This document shows, one piece after another, positions 44,358 to 55,845 of a stretch of DNA of 64,000 nucleotides. Every line of letters starts with the position of its first letter. Positions within the stretch are counted from its first letter, which is position 1. Made by a program: the position numbers and the translations under genes. A model generated the notes under the pieces. It made no database searches, was not told where the DNA came from, and worked only from the letters and a program-made list of their open reading frames with translations. The stretch comes from an uncultured Pelagibacteraceae bacterium. Lineage in GTDB: Bacteria; Pseudomonadota; Alphaproteobacteria; Pelagibacterales; Pelagibacteraceae. Where the stretch lies: the NCBI GenBank assembly GCA_902559305.1, contig CACEHK010000001.1:99276-163275 (forward strand), written 5' to 3'.

Positions 44358-45208
44358 TATTTATCAACCTGCTGAAATCTTACTAGTTTTACAAAAGTTA
44401 GTTGTGATAATTTAGAAAAAAATATTACTTTATCCTCCTCATTTGACTCTGCATTTTTATTATAAAAGCCTATTGGAATTCCAGATTTAAATATTCCTCC
44501 AGACCCAGAAGTATAAACTATACTCTTATCATTAATATTAATCTCGATTTCCATATATTCAATTTTGCCATTTTGTTTACCCGTTCCTGTTAATATAGAC
44601 TGGATATTTCCCGGTTCTATTGCGACTGGTATTTTACTATTCAAATCTGATATAAGTAAAGCTCTAGATGTAGAATAGTTAACTTCTACAATTTTGCCTA
44701 CTAGATAATTGCCATCTAAGACTGCCATACCAAGTTTAATATTATCCTTAGAACCTTTATTGACAATTATAGATTTTAAAAATGGACTTTTTTTATCAAT
44801 TAAAACCTTGGCAATTAATTCTTCTGAATTGTAGATATATTCATCAATAGTTTTTTTTAATCTTTCATTTTCAGATTTTAAAAATTTAACTTCATATTTT
44901 TCAGATTTAAGTTTATTGAGCTCTTCTTTGACTAATAAATAATTACTATAAACTCTATAATGATCTTTAATTATGTTATTTAGATCTAGAATTTTTTTTT
45001 CTGGAATTGAAACTATAAAAGAAGATCTATAAACAATTTCATTTAAAGCAATCTTTAGATAATTAGTAACAGGTAAATTTATTTTACTTAAAATTAACAA
45101 GCCTATGGAAAAAAAAATTAAACCTATTAAAGAAAATCTTTGTTTATTTCCTTTTTTAATAAACGCAGAGCGAATAGCTATTATAAAGTCATCTCTACTC
45201 GCTGCCAT
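44357..45208 (-). CDS. mreC: Rod-shape-determining protein MreC
   Basis: 283 residues. One N-terminal helix, a coiled coil (about 80-120, LLVKEELNKLKSEKYEVKFLKSENERLKKTI), and the periplasmic beta domain with VNKGSKDNIKLGMAVLDGNYLVGKIVEV and RALLISDLNSKIPVAIE. It scaffolds PBP2 and RodA from the periplasmic side. It lies six bases after mreB. Confidence 0.94.
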   Translation of the reverse strand: MAASRDDFIIAIRSAFIKKGNKQRFSLIGLIFFSIGLLILSKINLPVTNYLKIALNEIVYRSSFIVSIPEKKILDLNNIIKDHYRVYSNYLLVKEELNKLKSEKYEVKFLKSENERLKKTIDEYIYNSEELIAKVLIDKKSPFLKSIIVNKGSKDNIKLGMAVLDGNYLVGKIVEVNYSTSRALLISDLNSKIPVAIEPGNIQSILTGTGKQNGKIEYMEIEININDKSIVYTSGSGGIFKSGIPIGFYNKNAESNEEDKVIFFSKLSQLTFVKLVRFQQVDK

Positions 45209-45214
45209 AAGTTT

Positions 45215-46249
<1,035 letters not shown>

Positions 46250-47833
46250 TTAAATTCCTCTAACTTTCTCTTCTTTTTTTTGCTCTGGAGAATAACCAGG
46301 AGCTGTTTTGTCTCTCTTAATAATCATTTTATTTAATGCATTTATGTATGCATTTGCTGATGCAACTAATGTATCAGTATCAGCTGCTTGACCAACAGTT
46401 GTTTTTCCATTTTCCTCAATTCGGACACTAACTGTAGCCTGAGCATCGGTTCCTTCCGTCACAGCATGAACTTGGTATAACTGTAAATTTACATCGTGCG
46501 GATAAAGTTTTTTTATACATTTAAATATCGCATCTACAGGTCCATCCCCAGTCTCAGAAGCTTTATTTATTTCTCCAAAAACATCTAAAGTCATCTCTGC
46601 TTTTTGAGGTTCGCCAGTTCCAGCATATACTTTCAGTGATTTTAGATTAATTGCATTAACCTTATTGTCTACTATCAAGCTATCATCAACTAATGCAATA
46701 ATATCTTCATCGTATACATGTTTTTTTTTGTCTGCTAATACTTTAAATTTACCAAAAGCATTTTCTATAACATCATCTGTAACATCAGCATAACCTAAGC
46801 TTGTTAATTTATCTTTGAAAGCATGTCGTCCTGAATGTTTTCCCATAACTAAAGAAGTTTGTTTTACCCCAACACTTTCGGGAGTCATAATTTCATAGGT
46901 TTGTCTATTTTTTAACATTCCATCTTGATGAATTCCAGATTCATGGGCGAATGCATTCTTTCCGACTATTGCTTTGTTATACTGCACGGGAAAGCCTGTT
47001 GCATTTGAAACAATTTTTGAAGCTTTACTTAAAAGAGTAGTATTAATTCCTGTTTCGTATGGCATTAAATCTGGTCTTGTCTTCATTGCCATTACAACTT
47101 CTTCAAGAGCTGCGTTTCCTGCTCTCTCTCCAATTCCATTTATAGTACATTCTATTTGTCTTGCTCCAGCTTGTACTCCTGCTAAAGAATTTGCAACAGC
47201 TAAACCTAAATCATTATGACAATGTGTAGATAAAATTGCTTTATCAATATTTGGAACTTTATTAAGTAAAGTTTGAATAATTTTTGTAAATTCTGATGGG
47301 ACAGTATAGCCTACTGTGTCAGGGATATTTATTGTTTTTGCACCACATTTAATAGCAAGTTCAACTGTTTTGCACATATAATCCATATCCGTTCTAGTTC
47401 CATCTTCACATGACCATTCCACATCATCTGTAAACTTTCTAGCATAAGTAACGTGTTCTTTGATAGACTCGTAAACTTCATCGGGAGTTTTATTCAGTTT
47501 ATGTTTCATGTGTAAAGGGCTAGTAGATATAAAAGTATGAATTCTAAACCTTGGTGCGTGTTTTAATGCTTCATAACATCTGTCTATATCTTTTTTTGAA
47601 TGCCTTGAAAGACCAGCTGGGATAGAATTTTTTAAAATTTTGCTAATTTCACTTACAGCCTCAAAGTCACCAGGTGAAGCAATTGGAAATCCAGCTTCGA
47701 TTATATCTACTCCAAGCTCATCAAATACTCTTGAAATTTGAAGTTTTTCTTCTAAACTCATAGATGCTCCTGGTGATTGCTCACCATCTCTCATGGTAGT
47801 ATCAAAGATATATACTCTATTTTTTTCAGTCAT
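46250..47833 (-). CDS. leuA: 2-isopropylmalate synthase
   Basis: 527 residues, typical of bacterial LeuA. The catalytic TIM barrel starts VYIFDTTMRDGEQSPGASM; metal His pair is in STHCHNDLGLAVANSLAGV; NGIGERAGNAALEEVVMA follows. The C-terminal leucine-sensing domain (about 390-520) is present, so leucine feedback is expected. It condenses acetyl-CoA with 2-ketoisovalerate, the first leucine-specific step. It follows ilvC after a 78-base spacer and abuts mreB downstream. Confidence 0.97.
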   Translation of the reverse strand: MTEKNRVYIFDTTMRDGEQSPGASMSLEEKLQISRVFDELGVDIIEAGFPIASPGDFEAVSEISKILKNSIPAGLSRHSKKDIDRCYEALKHAPRFRIHTFISTSPLHMKHKLNKTPDEVYESIKEHVTYARKFTDDVEWSCEDGTRTDMDYMCKTVELAIKCGAKTINIPDTVGYTVPSEFTKIIQTLLNKVPNIDKAILSTHCHNDLGLAVANSLAGVQAGARQIECTINGIGERAGNAALEEVVMAMKTRPDLMPYETGINTTLLSKASKIVSNATGFPVQYNKAIVGKNAFAHESGIHQDGMLKNRQTYEIMTPESVGVKQTSLVMGKHSGRHAFKDKLTSLGYADVTDDVIENAFGKFKVLADKKKHVYDEDIIALVDDSLIVDNKVNAINLKSLKVYAGTGEPQKAEMTLDVFGEINKASETGDGPVDAIFKCIKKLYPHDVNLQLYQVHAVTEGTDAQATVSVRIEENGKTTVGQAADTDTLVASANAYINALNKMIIKRDKTAPGYSPEQKKEEKVRGI

Positions 47834-47911
47834 TTTATTATATTAAAGCCCAAGCATAATACATTCTCTCGCCTAGATTGCAAAAATAAAATGGATATTT
47901 TTTAATTATAA

Positions 47912-48946
<1,035 letters not shown>

Positions 48947-48952
48947 TTAAAT

Positions 48953-49501
48953 TTATTTAAAAACCTCTGAACCTCTTGTCATGGCTACTGCTCCTGTTCT
49001 TGAAACACTTATAAGACCAAATTTTTTTAAATTTTTTGACATTAAATCAATTTCTCTTCTTAAAGCTGTTATTTGTATAACATAGGATTTATTTGTTTTA
49101 TCCAATATTATAGCATTAAACTTTTTGCAAGCTTTTAAAGCTTTATCTTTTTTGTTTTTATTTCCGACAATTTTAAATAAAGCCATCTCCTTAAATATAA
49201 CTTTTTTATCTTCCCTTTTAAAATCAGCAACTTTATGAACTGGTACAAGTTTTTTTAATTGTAGTTTAATTTGTTCTATAACTTGTGGCGTTCCTGTTGT
49301 TACTATTGTAATTCTAGATATATTTAGTTTAGGGTCAATTTCAGCAACAGCTAACGACTCAATGTTATATCCTCTACCAGAGAACAAGCCAACTACTCTT
49401 GCTAAAACTCCAGCTTCATTATCAACCCATACAACAATAATGTGAGTATCAAGTTTTCCTAATTTGCCTGGAATGCTATATGCTGATTTTGATTTAATCA
49501 T
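48953..49501 (-). CDS. ilvH: Acetolactate synthase small (regulatory) subunit
   Basis: 182 residues. N-terminal ACT domain HIIVVWVDNEAGVLARVVGLFSGRGYNIESLAVAEID, then LKKLVPVHKVADF and the C-terminal ALS_ss domain ending RTGAVAMTRGSEVF. It binds valine and controls the catalytic subunit encoded just upstream. Its ATG overlaps the ilvB stop by one base. Confidence 0.95.
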   Translation of the reverse strand: MIKSKSAYSIPGKLGKLDTHIIVVWVDNEAGVLARVVGLFSGRGYNIESLAVAEIDPKLNISRITIVTTGTPQVIEQIKLQLKKLVPVHKVADFKREDKKVIFKEMALFKIVGNKNKKDKALKACKKFNAIILDKTNKSYVIQITALRREIDLMSKNLKKFGLISVSRTGAVAMTRGSEVFK

Positions 49502-51267
49502 TATACTAAAGTCTTTCCCTTGCCTGTAATTTTATTATCTTTTTGATCCTTTGGACCTAAAAGCATCTGATTATGAGGTTTTCCTGATGGTATCATTGGA
49601 AAACAGTTTTCTTGTTTATCCACCCTACAATCAAAAATCACCGGCCTGTCAGTGTTTATCATTTCTATTATTTTATCATCTAATTCGTCTGGAGAAGTTG
49701 CTCTTATTCCTAAGCAACCATAAGCCTCTGCCAGTTTTACAAAGTCTGGCAATGCGGCCGTATAACTTTCTGAATAATTTTTATCATGTAGTAGCTCTTG
49801 CCATTGTCTAACCATGCCCATGTATTCATTGTTTAAAATAAATATTTTAATTGGTAGACTGTATTGAACTGCTGTAGACATTTCTTGCATTGTCATTAAA
49901 ACAGATGCTTCTCCAGCAATATCTATCACTAGCTTATTTGGATGTGCTACTTGTACTCCTACTGCAGCAGGTAAACCGTATCCCATAGTTCCCAATCCAC
50001 CAGAAGTCATCCAACGATTTGGTTTATTAAATTTATAATGCTGTGCCGCCCACATTTGATGTTGGCCTACTTCGGTTGTAATGTATGTATCCTTATTTTT
50101 TGTTAATTCATAAAGTCTTTGAATCGCATATTGTGGTTTGATTGTTTCATTGCTATTAACAAAATCAAAAGAATTAACTGATCTCCATTTCTGAATTTTT
50201 TCCCACCAATTAGAAATTTTTTGTTTATTAGATTTAGAAAAATTTGGCTTTACTTTTTTAATAGTTTTGATTGTAGATGTGATAACCTCTGCAACATCGC
50301 CTACAATAGGTAAATCTACTTTAACATTTTTATTAATTGAAGATGGATCAATATCAATATGAACTTTTTTTGAATTGGGAGAAAATTCATCAATTTTTCC
50401 TGTAATTCTATCATCAAATCTAGCACCAATATTTATCATTAAGTCACAGTCGTGCATCGCATTGTTGGCTTCGTATGAACCATGCATGCCAAGCATTCCT
50501 AAAAATTGACTATCATCACCCGGAAAAGATCCGAGACCTTGTAAAGTTGTTGTTATGGGAAATCCAGTTGTATTAACTAGCTCTCTTAAAAGCTGACTTG
50601 CTTTTGGACCTGAGTTAATAACTCCTCCACCGGTATAAAAAATTGGCTTCGAAGATTTACTCATCAAATTAATTAATTCATTTATATCTTTTTGTGAAAA
50701 TTGATTTTTTACTTTTCCATTTAATTTTTTTTGTTTTTTAAATTTTGAGTAGCCTGTCCTTTGAAATTGAACATCTTTTGGAATATCAACTAAAACTGGC
50801 CCTGGTCTCCCCGTGGTTGCAACCTCAAAAGCTTTGTGAATAGTTTTTTGTAAATCTTTTATATCTTTAACTAGCCAATTATGTTTTGTACATGGTCTTG
50901 TTATTCCTGTTGTGTCGCATTCTTGAAAGGCATCTGTTCCAATTAAATGTGTAGGAACTTGACCTGATATACAAACAAGAGGTATTGAGTCCATGTAAGC
51001 ATCAGTTAAAGCAGTGACCGCATTAGTAGCTCCCGGTCCTGAAGTAACTAGTAGCACTCCTGGTTTTCCAGTAGATCTTGCATAACCTTCGGCAGCGTGA
51101 CCCGCTCCTTGCTCGTGTCGCACTAAAATATGTTTTAAAAAATTAAAATTTTTAAGCTCGTCATAGATTGGAAGTACAGCTCCACCAGGATAACCAAAGA
51201 TAAATTTTACATCTTGGTCTTCCAAACATTTGAATACTATTTCAGCTCCTGAATACAATTTTGACAT
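49501..51267 (-). CDS. ilvB: Acetolactate synthase large (catalytic) subunit
   Basis: 588 residues. VKFIFGYPGGAVLPIYDEL, catalytic Glu in RHEQGAGHAAEGYARS, and ThDP region VIDIAGEASVLMTMQEMSTAVQYSLPIKIFILNNEYMGMVRQWQ. The GDG of the ThDP motif reads GEA, as in other alphaproteobacterial IlvB that I remember. It joins two pyruvates to acetolactate. No Shine-Dalgarno is next to the ATG; an inverted repeat ends two bases before it. The plus-strand island contains a second, catabolic ThDP enzyme, so this is the biosynthetic one. Confidence 0.96.
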   Translation of the reverse strand: MSKLYSGAEIVFKCLEDQDVKFIFGYPGGAVLPIYDELKNFNFLKHILVRHEQGAGHAAEGYARSTGKPGVLLVTSGPGATNAVTALTDAYMDSIPLVCISGQVPTHLIGTDAFQECDTTGITRPCTKHNWLVKDIKDLQKTIHKAFEVATTGRPGPVLVDIPKDVQFQRTGYSKFKKQKKLNGKVKNQFSQKDINELINLMSKSSKPIFYTGGGVINSGPKASQLLRELVNTTGFPITTTLQGLGSFPGDDSQFLGMLGMHGSYEANNAMHDCDLMINIGARFDDRITGKIDEFSPNSKKVHIDIDPSSINKNVKVDLPIVGDVAEVITSTIKTIKKVKPNFSKSNKQKISNWWEKIQKWRSVNSFDFVNSNETIKPQYAIQRLYELTKNKDTYITTEVGQHQMWAAQHYKFNKPNRWMTSGGLGTMGYGLPAAVGVQVAHPNKLVIDIAGEASVLMTMQEMSTAVQYSLPIKIFILNNEYMGMVRQWQELLHDKNYSESYTAALPDFVKLAEAYGCLGIRATSPDELDDKIIEMINTDRPVIFDCRVDKQENCFPMIPSGKPHNQMLLGPKDQKDNKITGKGKTLV

Positions 51268-51269
51268 TC

Positions 51270-51301
51270 GACCAATCTAGCTGAAGTTGTACTAATTGGT
51301 C
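51270..51301 (-). promoter_or_regulatory. Inverted repeat directly before the ilvB start codon
   Basis: GACCAAT, 18 bases, ATTGGTC: perfect 7-base arms, three bases from the ATG, in the 49-base miaA-ilvB spacer. In RNA it would place the start codon against a hairpin and there is no other visible ribosome site. It may be a translation-control hairpin or an operator for a branched-chain amino acid regulator. Confidence 0.4.
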
Positions 51302-51316
51302 AAGTTTAAGAAGTAA

Positions 51317-52228
51317 TTATTTTAGTTTTTTTAAAACTAAGTTCAGGTTTTTGGGATTGATTTTTTCCCAAGACTGCATTTGACCACGTGCCCAGGTCGC
51401 CTGTCTTTTTGCGTATTGCCTTGTTTTGATAGCAATTAAGGCCTTAGTCTCTTGAAGGTTGCACTGATTATTCAGTAAATTTGTGATTTCTGCAATTCCA
51501 ATAATTTTATTTGAGCTATTTTCCTTTTTTACTCTAAGTTTATTAAATCTTCTAACTTCATCTATTGCTCCATTTTTAAACATATGTTCTACCCTAGAAT
51601 AAATTCTATTTAGTAATTCATCTCTTGGATAGTCAATGTAAAGTTTTATAAACTCTTCAGATGAAAAGAAAATTTGAGTTTTTTTGAACCAATCAACTAT
51701 TGATTTCTTTGTTTTATATTTAATTTCATATGCTCTAATAGACCTTTGAACATCATTTTTATCAATTTTTCCTTTAATCTTTGGATCAAGTTTCAATAAC
51801 CTACTAAAAAATATTTTTTGACCTAATTTTTTTTGCATCAACATAATTTTATTTCTTACTTGAAATGAAATATTTGGTATTTTTACTAAACCTTCAGTAA
51901 GAGCCTTAAAATATAAACCTGTTCCTCCAACTATAATAGGTACTTTTTTAATTTTACGAATATCTCTAATCTTTTTTAGTAAAAGCTTTAACCACTCTCC
52001 AGTAGAATATTTTTTTTTAACATCGCAAAATCCATATAGATGATGTTTTATTTTTTTTATATCTTTTTTTTTTGGTCTTGCGGTTAAAACTTTAAGTTGT
52101 TTATAAACTTGCATGCTATCAGCATTTATAATTTCTCCTTTAATTTTTTTTGCTAATTTTAAAGCAAAATTTGATTTCCCACTCGCTGTTGGGCCATAAA
52201 TTAAAATGATTTTGGACTTAAGGTCCAT
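51317..52228 (-). CDS. miaA: tRNA dimethylallyltransferase
   Basis: 303 residues. P-loop IYGPTASGKSNFALKLA at 9-25, NADSMQVYKQLKVLTARP (substrate region), PIIVGGTGLYFKALTEGL and the C-terminal QYAKRQATWARGQ that contacts tRNA. It adds a dimethylallyl group to A37 of tRNAs reading U-codons. It lies three bases after the protease gene and 49 before ilvB on the same strand. Confidence 0.95.
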   Translation of the reverse strand: MDLKSKIILIYGPTASGKSNFALKLAKKIKGEIINADSMQVYKQLKVLTARPKKKDIKKIKHHLYGFCDVKKKYSTGEWLKLLLKKIRDIRKIKKVPIIVGGTGLYFKALTEGLVKIPNISFQVRNKIMLMQKKLGQKIFFSRLLKLDPKIKGKIDKNDVQRSIRAYEIKYKTKKSIVDWFKKTQIFFSSEEFIKLYIDYPRDELLNRIYSRVEHMFKNGAIDEVRRFNKLRVKKENSSNKIIGIAEITNLLNNQCNLQETKALIAIKTRQYAKRQATWARGQMQSWEKINPKNLNLVLKKLK

Positions 52229-52231
52229 TAA

Positions 52232-53641
52232 TTAATCTAGTTTAACACCAATTGATCTTTTTTGGTTTTGATTATTATAAACTACAATTTCAATTGTTTT
52301 GTCTGAACTTTTTAGTGCGAGATTAACAATATTTTTAAGGTCTCCAATTGTTTTGATTTTCTTTTTCTGTGCTTCAACGATAATATTGTTTACATTTAAA
52401 TAATTAATTGGACTGTCTATTTCCATTTTTGTTATTACAGCTCCTGTTATTCCTTTTGGAAGCTTTCGTAATTCTATATCTTTATTGGTTAGCGCTCTAA
52501 CATCTATTTTTAAACCTTCTATCTTTAATGTTTTGGGAGCTTCTGCTTTTTTAATATTAAAATCTTCTGAAGTTTCTAATCTGCCAAGTTTAATTTTTTT
52601 TGTTACCTCTCTTTTGCTTCTCCAAATTCTTACATCTACTGTTTTTCCAACTTCTGTTTGTGCAACTATCAAAGGTAATTCTTTCATTTCATTAATTAAT
52701 TTTCCATCAAATTCTAAAATTATATCACCAGCTTTAATTCCCCCTTTTTCAGACGGACTTCCATCAGCAACACTAACGACTAAGGCTCCCATTGGTTTTT
52801 TGAGTTTCTCAACATCTGCTATTTCTTTAGTAACTACTTGAATTCTCACTCCTAACCAACCTCTTTTTGTTTCACCATATTTAATTAATTGGTCAATAAC
52901 TATTTTTGCATTGTTAGAAGGAATTGAAAATCCTATTCCTATTGAACCTGATTGTCCTAATATTGCAGTATTGATTCCAATTACATCTCCATCCATATTA
53001 AATAAAGGTCCGCCTGAATTCCCTTGGTTAATTGAAGCATCTGTTTGAATAAAATCTTCATATCTTGACATACCAATATTCCTATTTCTTGCAGAAATAA
53101 TTCCCGATGTAACGGTTCCACCTAAACCAAAAGGGTTTCCTATTGCAATAACCCAATCTCCAATTCTTGCCTTGTCAGAATCACCAAGTTTAACTGGTTT
53201 AAATTTTTCCTCAGATTTAATTTGTAAAACTGCAATATCTGACAATGGGTCAGTACCAATGATTGTTGCTTCATATTCTTCATTTCCATTTACTCTTACT
53301 AAAATATCTTCAGCGCCTTGGATAACATGGTTATTTGTAATCACTATCCCCTTTGTATCAATTATGAATCCAGATCCTAGAGCGCTTGCTTTCCTTTGTT
53401 GTGGTGTACCAAAATCTTTAAACATATCTTCAAATGGTGATCCTGGAGGAAATTCAAATCCAGGAAATGGATTACTTTTTGTTGTAATTGTTTGGGTTGT
53501 TGAAATGTTTACTACAGATGGCATCAATTTTTCAGCTAAATCTGCAAAAGAACTTGGAAGATCTTTTGCATTTCCTTCTATGTTAAAAGTTAAATAGAAA
53601 AAGATAAGAAATGAGAAAAATTTTTTAGATTTAAATACCAT
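52232..53641 (-). CDS. Deg/HtrA-family periplasmic serine protease
   Basis: 469 residues. Signal peptide at 1-26; protease domain with His105 (VITNNHVIQGA), Asp135 (LSDIAVLQI) and Ser209 (INQGNSGGPLF). Two PDZ domains follow: RGWLGVRIQVV ... GALVVSVADGSPSEKGGIKAGDIILEFDG and a degenerate second one (GITGAVITKMEIDSPINYLNVNNIIVEAQKKKI). It degrades misfolded envelope proteins. It overlaps the DUF2065 gene start region by 11 bases and sits with hflK-hflC, the common alphaproteobacterial order. Confidence 0.94.
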   Translation of the reverse strand: MVFKSKKFFSFLIFFYLTFNIEGNAKDLPSSFADLAEKLMPSVVNISTTQTITTKSNPFPGFEFPPGSPFEDMFKDFGTPQQRKASALGSGFIIDTKGIVITNNHVIQGAEDILVRVNGNEEYEATIIGTDPLSDIAVLQIKSEEKFKPVKLGDSDKARIGDWVIAIGNPFGLGGTVTSGIISARNRNIGMSRYEDFIQTDASINQGNSGGPLFNMDGDVIGINTAILGQSGSIGIGFSIPSNNAKIVIDQLIKYGETKRGWLGVRIQVVTKEIADVEKLKKPMGALVVSVADGSPSEKGGIKAGDIILEFDGKLINEMKELPLIVAQTEVGKTVDVRIWRSKREVTKKIKLGRLETSEDFNIKKAEAPKTLKIEGLKIDVRALTNKDIELRKLPKGITGAVITKMEIDSPINYLNVNNIIVEAQKKKIKTIGDLKNIVNLALKSSDKTIEIVVYNNQNQKRSIGVKLD

Positions 53642-53825
53642 TTTTTTTCATATACCAAATTATAATAAATCCAATTATTGCAAAAATTAGACCACCTATT
53701 CTTAATTGACTATTTTTTGCATCTTTGGCTTTAAGTAAAATACTTTTCATTTTTGATGGAAATAAGGCATATATAATTCCCTCTATAAAAAAGAATAGAC
53801 CAAGAGCTATGATCAGTTCCCTCAT
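53631..53825 (-). CDS. DUF2065 family small membrane protein
   Basis: 64 residues, two helices (LIIALGLFFFIEGIIYALF and IGGLIFAIIGFIIIWYM). The pattern PSKMKSILLKAKDAKNSQLRIGGLIF is typical of DUF2065 (YjeT-like). The family is usually found right after hflC, as here, ten bases away. Function unknown; context suggests an HflKC or protease accessory. Its stop lies within the start of the protease gene. Confidence 0.85.
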   Translation of the reverse strand: MRELIIALGLFFFIEGIIYALFPSKMKSILLKAKDAKNSQLRIGGLIFAIIGFIIIWYMKKNGI

Positions 53826-53835
53826 TGTTTAGATA

Positions 53836-54705
53836 TTAATCTGTTTTAGGTTTTATATTTCCAAAAAATTTAAAAAATTCACTGTCAGGAGATAGTATCA
53901 AAGATGTTTCTCCTCCAATTAAAGCTTTTTCGTAAGCTTGCATTGCTCTATAAAATGCAAAAAATTCAGGATCTTGTCCAAAGGCGTCTGCAAATATTTT
54001 ATTTCTCTGTCCATCACCCTCACCTTTCATGATTTGAGATTCTTTTTCAGCTTCTGCCAATATTACTGTTACTTCTTTATCTGCTGTTGATGTTATTGTA
54101 ATTGCCATTTCTGCACCTTTGGCTCTAAATTCTTTGGCTTCTCTTTCCCTTTCAGTTTGCATTCTTCTGTAAATCGCTTCACTATTCGCTGGCGGTAGAT
54201 CGGCTCTTTTAATTCTTACATCTACAATTTTAATACCAAATTTTTCAGCTTCATTATTTACTCCGTCTTGAATAAGTGACATTTGTTTTGTTCTATCTTC
54301 TGATAATAAAGTTTGTAACCTTTGTGTTCCTAGAACGCTTCTAATTCTTGAGTTTATAATTGTTGATAAACGTGATCTGGCAACTCTTTCATTTCCTACT
54401 GAAATATAGAATTTTAGTGGATCAGTTATCTGGAATCTAGCAAAAGCATCAACTATTAATCTTTTTTGATCTGATGCGATTACTTCTTCAGGTGGAGCAT
54501 CTAAGTTTAATATTCTTTTATCTAAAAAAACAACATTTTGAATAAAAGGAATTTTAAAATTAATACCTGGTTTGCTTATAATTCTTTTTGGATCACCAAA
54601 CTGCAGAACAATTGCTTGATTAATTTCTTTAACTATAAATATAGAGAAAAAAGCTGTTGCAGCTAAAATAACAATTATTGGTAGTAAAATTTTTCCTGCT
54701 TTCAT
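53836..54705 (-). CDS. hflC: HflC, SPFH/prohibitin-family FtsH modulator subunit
   Basis: 289 residues. N-terminal helix, then the SPFH domain (FFSIFIVKEINQAIVLQFGDPKRIISKPGINFKIPFIQNVVFLDKRIL) and a long charged helix (REREAKEFRAKGAEMAITITSTADKEVTVILAEAEKESQIMKGEGD). It assembles with HflK into the membrane cage around FtsH. Its ATG follows the hflK stop with no gap. Confidence 0.95.
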   Translation of the reverse strand: MKAGKILLPIIVILAATAFFSIFIVKEINQAIVLQFGDPKRIISKPGINFKIPFIQNVVFLDKRILNLDAPPEEVIASDQKRLIVDAFARFQITDPLKFYISVGNERVARSRLSTIINSRIRSVLGTQRLQTLLSEDRTKQMSLIQDGVNNEAEKFGIKIVDVRIKRADLPPANSEAIYRRMQTEREREAKEFRAKGAEMAITITSTADKEVTVILAEAEKESQIMKGEGDGQRNKIFADAFGQDPEFFAFYRAMQAYEKALIGGETSLILSPDSEFFKFFGNIKPKTD

Positions 54706-55794
54706 CTAATTAACCTTTTTTTTAAGTTCTGGTAGAGGCAGATAAGGAACAACTCCTGATCCTGCGTTCTTTTCAATAATTACTTTGTCTATATCTGCTA
54801 AAACTTTCTCCATGGTCTCAAGATACATTCTTTCTTGCGTTACTTCTTTTGCATTTTTGTACTCATTATAAATTGATAAAAATCTACTAGCTTCACCTTC
54901 TGCTTTTGCAACAACTTCTTTTTTATAAGCTTCTGCTGCTTGCAAAATTTTTGCAGCTTCACCACGTGCTCTTGGTATTACATCGTTTGCATATGCTTGA
55001 GCTTCGTTTTTAGATCTTTCCATATCTGCTCTTGCTGCTTGTACATCCCTAAATGCATCAATTACTTGATCTGGTGGATCAGCTTTTTGCGTTTGAACCT
55101 GCGTAACCTGTATTCCTGAATTATATTCGTCTAGAATATTTTGAATTATTTGTTGTGTATCGATCTCTATTTTTGATCTTCCTTCAGTTAAAATAGGCTG
55201 AATATTTGAACGAGCAATGACTTCTCTCATTGCAGTTTCTGCTGCAGCTTTTACGGTTCCCTCTGGATCTTGAATTTTAAATAAAAAATTTCCAGCATCT
55301 TTAATTACCCAAAATACTGAAAAGTCTATATTTACAATATTTTCATCTCCAGTTAACATTAAGCTTTCTTCTGGAACATCTGCTACTCCACTTGAACCAA
55401 AACCGCTATCTCTTTCTGATCTAAAGCCAATATCCATTCTATTTACCTTCGTAACTTTAGGAGTTAGAACACTTTCAACTGGAAACGGTATGTGATAATT
55501 TAATCCTGGTTGAGTTGTCTTTACAAACTTTCCAAATCTTAATACAACGCCTTGTTCGTCTGGCAAGACTCTGTATAAACCACTTAAAGCCCAAATTATT
55601 AATAAAATTATCAAACCTAAAACTATTGGTTTTCCTCCAGAAGTGCTCCCACCTGGAATAAATCTTTTAATTTTTTCTTGAATATTTTTTACAATTTCAT
55701 CTATATCGGGTGGTGTTGGCCCTCTTCTAAAGCCATCACCGTTTCCACCTCCTGGTGGAGTTCCCCACGGGCTTTGATTTTTAAAATCACTCAT
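54706..55794 (-). CDS. hflK: HflK, SPFH/prohibitin-family FtsH modulator subunit
   Basis: 362 residues. Gly/Pro-rich cytoplasmic head (NQSPWGTPPGGGNGDGFRRGPTPPDID), one helix near 60-75, SPFH domain (RVLPDEQGVVLRFGKFVKTTQPGLNYHIPFPVESV) and coiled coil ending at ELKKKVN. It partners HflC. The gene is divergent from the Mrp ATPase, with 51 bases for both promoters. Confidence 0.95.
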   Translation of the reverse strand: MSDFKNQSPWGTPPGGGNGDGFRRGPTPPDIDEIVKNIQEKIKRFIPGGSTSGGKPIVLGLIILLIIWALSGLYRVLPDEQGVVLRFGKFVKTTQPGLNYHIPFPVESVLTPKVTKVNRMDIGFRSERDSGFGSSGVADVPEESLMLTGDENIVNIDFSVFWVIKDAGNFLFKIQDPEGTVKAAAETAMREVIARSNIQPILTEGRSKIEIDTQQIIQNILDEYNSGIQVTQVQTQKADPPDQVIDAFRDVQAARADMERSKNEAQAYANDVIPRARGEAAKILQAAEAYKKEVVAKAEGEASRFLSIYNEYKNAKEVTQERMYLETMEKVLADIDKVIIEKNAGSGVVPYLPLPELKKKVN

Positions 55795-55845
55795 ATGACA
55801 ATCTATATAGTGTCTTTATCAGGAAAAACAAGGTAAGTTGAATTA

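Noticed and set aside
47840-47875. Possible leuA leader peptide MYYAWALI on the minus strand
   Set aside because: Only one Leu codon, no attenuator hairpin or T-run before leuA, and short ORFs are common in such spacers.
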